Positions 6,914 to 9,060 of a stretch of DNA of 9,060 nt are shown piece by piece. The stretch is from positions 1 through 9,060 of the forward strand of contig CAIYMZ010000084.1 of NCBI GenBank assembly GCA_903927415.1, written 5' to 3'. Below the pieces are notes generated by a model. That model saw nothing but the letters and a program-made list of their open reading frames with translations, was not told where the DNA came from and made no database searches. Every line of letters begins with the position of its first letter. Within the stretch, counting starts at the first letter, position 1. This DNA comes from an uncultured Alphaproteobacteria bacterium (lineage in GTDB: Bacteria; Pseudomonadota; Alphaproteobacteria; Rickettsiales; UBA1997). Made by a program: the position numbers and the translations under genes.

Positions 6914-6921
6914 AAAAATTT

Positions 6922-8493
6922 TTAAGAAATTTTCTTTTCCACCAGTTTCACAAAATTTTCAATTCCAAAAAGTGCGATGAAGGAACCCATTCTCGGGCCT
7001 TGGTCTTGGCCTAGGAGGATTTGGTAAAGCGCTAAAAACCAATCGCGCATTTTGGTTTCGTAACCGTGATTACGCCCAACCTCAAAAACAATTTTCTGCA
7101 ACTCATCCCCGCTAACGCCTGACGCCTGACGCCTGACGCCTAAAATCAGCTCCTCCAGAGCTGATTTCTCTGGCGCCAAAGCAATTCTAAACTTTTTATT
7201 TTTCCGAATAAAATCGTTGTAGTAAGCAATCGCGCAGTGAACCATTTTTTTCAAAAGCGGAGAATTTTCTGGGGTTAATCCTTGCTGATATTTTGAAATA
7301 AAACCCCAGAGCACTGAGTCATTCTCTGGGTTGCAGGCACTCGCGAGATTTAGCAAAAGCGAGTAATTCAAATTAAAATTTATCGGCGGAATTTTTCCGG
7401 CATGGATGTGGAAGGCCGGATTATCTAGCTTCACGAGCTCTTCCTGTTTTTCAAAACTCTGCACGAAAGTTAAATATTCATCCATCGCTTTGGGGATGAC
7501 GTCGAAATAAAGTCGCTTCGCCGTCTTCGGTTTTTGATACATGAAAAGTGCCATCGACTCAGACGGGGCGTATGTAAGCCAGTCTTCAACCGAAATGCCA
7601 TTTCCCTTCGATTTGGAAATTTTTTCTCCCGTGTCCGACAAAAACATTTCGTAAGTGAAATTCACCGGGGGCTTGCCGCTCAAGATTTCGCAGACTCGCC
7701 GATAAATTTTTTCGTTGGGTTGGTGATCTTTGCCGTAGATTTCGTAATCGACGTCGAGCGTGTGCCAGCGCGCGCCGAAGTCGATCTTCCACTGCAATTT
7801 GCAATTGCCGCCCGTCACGGGAATTTCTTTTTCGACGCCTGCGGAGTCAACGTAGATCACGGTTCCGCGCTGTTTGTTCACACCCTTCACGCCCTTGTCG
7901 ATGACGATTCCACTTTCCAAATCAATCGGCATGAATGGCGAATAAGTTTCTTGGCGCTCACCACCAAGCGTTGGCAGCATTAGCTCCATCAGCTCTTCAT
8001 ATTTTTCTAAAACGCGCAGCATCGTCGCATCAAATGCGCCGGATTTATATTTTTCTGTCGCCGAAATAAATTCGTAATCAAATCCAAATCCATCGAGAAA
8101 CCCACGCAGACGGGCATTCATGTGAGCTCCGTAAGATTCATGCGTGCCGAATGGATCTGGAACTGAAGTTAGCGGCTTGCCCAAATTCGCACGGATCATT
8201 TCCGGTTGAGGCATATTTTCCGGCACTTTGCGCAAGCCATCAATGTCATCCGAAACGCAAAACATTTTCGTCGGAATTGAAGGTGAGATCAAAGAAAATG
8301 CGTGGCGCACAAATGAAGTTCGCACCACCTCACCAAAAGTTCCAATATGCGGCAAGCCAGACGGGCCATAGCCTGTCTCAAAAAGCACGTAACCCTTCGC
8401 CGGAATTTTCCCGCCAACTTTTTCAAGAATTCTGCGCGCTTCTTCAAACGGCCAAGCTTTGGATTCGAGGTAAGATTTTTGTGAAATGGTCAT
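6922..8493 (-). CDS. lysK: Lysyl-tRNA synthetase, class I
   Basis: This enzyme charges tRNA-Lys with lysine in the cytoplasm. It is the class I form found in archaea, spirochaetes and many alphaproteobacteria, unrelated to the class II LysRS of most bacteria. The protein has 523 residues, normal for the family. The HIGH-like motif lies in GPSGLPHIGTFGE (43-55), and the KMSKS-like motif is KISKS (291-295), followed by GNGISVEDWL. GKDHQPN (255-261) and the C-terminal ALYQILLGQDQGPRMGSFIALFG (489-511) are also family-like. Residues about 452-462 (GVRRQASGVSG) are encoded by a 7-base tandem repeat that keeps the frame and probably forms an added surface loop. The start ATG gives a sensible N-terminus, although only A-rich sequence with a weak AAAG precedes it. 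It is first in a probable operon with two aldolase-like genes. No class II lysS is seen in the window. Confidence 0.95.
   Translation of the reverse strand: MTISQKSYLESKAWPFEEARRILEKVGGKIPAKGYVLFETGYGPSGLPHIGTFGEVVRTSFVRHAFSLISPSIPTKMFCVSDDIDGLRKVPENMPQPEMIRANLGKPLTSVPDPFGTHESYGAHMNARLRGFLDGFGFDYEFISATEKYKSGAFDATMLRVLEKYEELMELMLPTLGGERQETYSPFMPIDLESGIVIDKGVKGVNKQRGTVIYVDSAGVEKEIPVTGGNCKLQWKIDFGARWHTLDVDYEIYGKDHQPNEKIYRRVCEILSGKPPVNFTYEMFLSDTGEKISKSKGNGISVEDWLTYAPSESMALFMYQKPKTAKRLYFDVIPKAMDEYLTFVQSFEKQEELVKLDNPAFHIHAGKIPPINFNLNYSLLLNLASACNPENDSVLWGFISKYQQGLTPENSPLLKKMVHCAIAYYNDFIRKNKKFRIALAPEKSALEELILGVRRQASGVSGDELQKIVFEVGRNHGYETKMRDWFLALYQILLGQDQGPRMGSFIALFGIENFVKLVEKKIS
7112..7142 (+). repeat. 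Heptamer tandem repeat inside lysK
   Basis: On the plus strand the units are CTAACGC (7112) and CTGACGC (7119, 7126, 7133), then a partial CTA. They encode the segment GVRRQASGVS of LysRS on the minus strand. The unit is one base different from, or identical to, those at 1606-1640. Three heptamers equal seven codons, so unit changes in multiples of three keep the frame. Confidence 0.85.
7143..7167. repeat. Perfect 10-bp hairpin next to the heptamer array in lysK
   Basis: AAATCAGCTC (7143-7152) pairs perfectly with GAGCTGATTT (7158-7167) around a 5-base loop. It directly adjoins the heptamer array and encodes KSALEELI of LysRS. It may be part of one inserted palindromic unit or a chance feature of helix-coding codons. 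Confidence 0.5.
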
Positions 8494-8529
8494 TTTTTTT
8501 CTTTAAATTTTTTTACGCAGGATTTGCGC

Positions 8530-8551
8530 GGGACTTACGTAGGGACTTACG
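8530..8551 (+). repeat. Short direct repeat GGGACTTACG, two copies
   Basis: GGGACTTACG occurs at 8530-8539 and 8542-8551, and a third start, GGGAC, begins the neighbouring palindrome at 8553. It lies 37 bases upstream of the lysK start. Either a decayed repeat or a small regulatory site for the lysK operon is possible; the sequence does not decide. Confidence 0.5.
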
Positions 8552-8552
8552 C

Positions 8553-8577
8553 GGGACGGAGTTTGTAACTCCGTCCC
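8553..8577. repeat. REP-like palindrome with TTTGTAA core
   Basis: An 11-bp perfect stem, GGGACGGAGTT with AACTCCGTCCC, flanks the loop TGT. It has the same design as the palindrome at 8851-8875, in the opposite orientation when the TTTGTAA core is compared. Such palindromes are commonly dispersed between genes. Confidence 0.8.
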
Positions 8578-8628
8578 AAATTTCATGTCATACCCATTCA
8601 AGTTGAAGAAACCGAGCAGTAGTTTATG

Positions 8629-8689
8629 TCCCCGAGCGAAGTCGAGGGGTCAGAAGACTGAGCAACGACCCCTCGACTCCGCTCGGGGA
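8629..8689. repeat. 23-bp stem hairpin, GC-rich
   Basis: Arms 8629-8651 and 8667-8689 are inverted copies with a single mismatch that would be a wobble pair in RNA; the loop is 15 bases. The arm core CCCCGAGCGAAGTCGAGG is a motif I recall from dispersed repeats in many environmental bacterial genomes. It lies inside the 238-bp element. Confidence 0.8.
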
Positions 8690-8709
8690 GCTAAAATTTT
8701 TTGATCAGA

Positions 8710-8793
8710 AGTTCGTCATTGCGAGCGTAAGTAAAGCAATCCATGTGTTTCAAATATCTGGATTGCTTCGCTTACGCTCGAAAGTGACGAACT
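8710..8793. repeat. Long imperfect hairpin of the GTCATTGCGAG / GCAATCC type
   Basis: Outer arms AGTTCGTCA (8710-8718) and TGACGAACT (8785-8793) pair perfectly. Inner arms pair GCGAGCGTAAG with CTTACGCTCG, and AGCAATCCA with TGGATTGCT, with small bulges. This sequence type recurs in intergenic regions of several proteobacterial groups. It lies inside the 238-bp element. Confidence 0.75.
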
Positions 8794-8850
8794 CGAAAAA
8801 TGAGTCCAGATTCTTCAACTTGAATAGGTCTAGAAATCTACATGAACGTA

Positions 8851-8875
8851 AGGTCGGCATTACAAATGCCGACCT
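8851..8875. repeat. REP-like palindrome with TTACAAA core
   Basis: An 11-bp perfect stem, AGGTCGGCATT with AATGCCGACCT, flanks the loop ACA. It mirrors the palindrome at 8553-8577. On the minus strand it would follow the possible gene end at 8897, where it could act as a terminator, but no T-tract follows. Confidence 0.8.
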
Positions 8876-8896
8876 GTGTGGGGATTTTCTTTAATC

Positions 8897-9060
8897 TTAA
8901 CGGCGATTTTCCTCTGGGTTGATTTGCGAATCTACTGAACTTGCTGTTGGACTTTCGACTGCATCTCCCGGCGTTTCATCTTCAGTTGCAGGTGTTATTA
9001 TCAAAGTCGGAGCAGCTTACAAAATTGGTTCAGCGATTGCCACAGGCGCACCCACTACAA
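8897..9060 (-). other. Possible C-terminal gene fragment interrupted by a stop
   Basis: Reading leftward from the window edge, one minus-strand frame gives 13 codons (VVGAPVAIAEPIL), a TAA at 9017-9019, then 39 open codons ending at TAA 8897-8899. The second part is acidic and Ser/Thr/Pro-rich (for example ATEDETPGDAVESPT) and ends ENRR, like a disordered protein tail. It could be the end of a gene broken by a nonsense change. The opposite strand is also open from about 8902 to the edge (LAVGLSTASPG and KVGAAYKIGSAIATGAP), without an ATG. Neither strand is recognisable, and the evidence is weak. Confidence 0.2.

Larger units (their letters stand above)
8592..8829. repeat. 238-bp element bounded by 19-bp inverted repeats
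   Basis: The arms 8592-8610 and 8811-8829 are inverted copies with one mismatch (core ATTCAAGTTGAAGAA). A further short outer match, TTCATGT at 8582-8588 and ACATGAA at 8840-8846, extends the symmetry. The element contains two further large hairpins and no reading frame of note. It resembles a MITE or a mosaic of palindromes. No target-site duplication was evident. Confidence 0.65.

Noticed and set aside
6904..6915. TTG start four codons upstream of the double-domain gene
   Set aside because: A good GGAG site lies six bases before the ATG at 6903 and would be inside the coding sequence if TTG were used.
7534..7983. 149-codon plus-strand open frame
   Set aside because: It lies wholly antisense to lysK, which has clear family motifs; its sequence shows no family likeness.
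8151..8606. 151-codon plus-strand open frame across the lysK start
   Set aside because: Mostly antisense to lysK and then runs through repeat DNA; it has no recognisable domain.
8494..9060. Insertion sequence or transposase gene
   Set aside because: Inverted repeats are present but no reading frame between them is long enough or looks like a transposase.

Overview
The window looks like a stretch of chromosome from an alphaproteobacterium, most likely in or near Rickettsiales or a similar host-associated lineage. Four things suggest this: the TrpRS and AlaRS sequences read like Rickettsia-type proteins from memory, lysyl-tRNA synthetase is of the archaeal/alphaproteobacterial class I type, the RNase P RNA has an alphaproteobacterial style, and there is an ankyrin-like gene plus many palindromic intergenic repeats. 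Base composition is moderate to slightly AT-rich. No database search was possible, so the taxonomy is inference.

Layout, left to right. Bases 1-48 hold a perfect GC-rich inverted repeat. trpS lies on the minus strand (66-1040). It is divergent from rnpB, the RNase P RNA on the plus strand (about 1084-1551), across only 43 bases that hold a good promoter for rnpB. rnpB ends in a long imperfect hairpin built from a 7-base repeat and followed by seven T's. The next base starts a plus-strand alaS reading frame that stops after 261 residues, just past class II motif 3, so about 70% of the normal enzyme is absent. Five bases later begins a 183-residue ankyrin-like hypothetical protein (2443-2994). 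Two hairpins fill the gap before a convergent minus-strand group.

The minus-strand group runs from 8493 down to 3060 and looks like one operon: lysK (class I LysRS), then a 879-residue protein made of two threonine-aldolase-like domains, then a 392-residue single-domain paralog. Gaps are 18 and 25 bases. All three aldolase-like domains belong to the PLP fold type I / beta-eliminating lyase family. The 392-residue protein and the first domain of the large protein keep the PLP-binding Asp, His, Arg and Schiff-base Lys. The second domain of the large protein has lost the Asp, His and Lys and is probably a pseudoenzyme. Their substrate is unknown.

The right end (8494-9060) has no convincing complete gene. 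It holds a nested, nearly symmetric set of inverted repeats (8553-8875), then a possible C-terminal fragment of a minus-strand gene interrupted by an in-frame stop. The most interesting points are the active/dead double aldolase, the truncated alaS whose ATG abuts the rnpB terminator, and the same 7-base repeat appearing both in that terminator and inside the lysK coding sequence.
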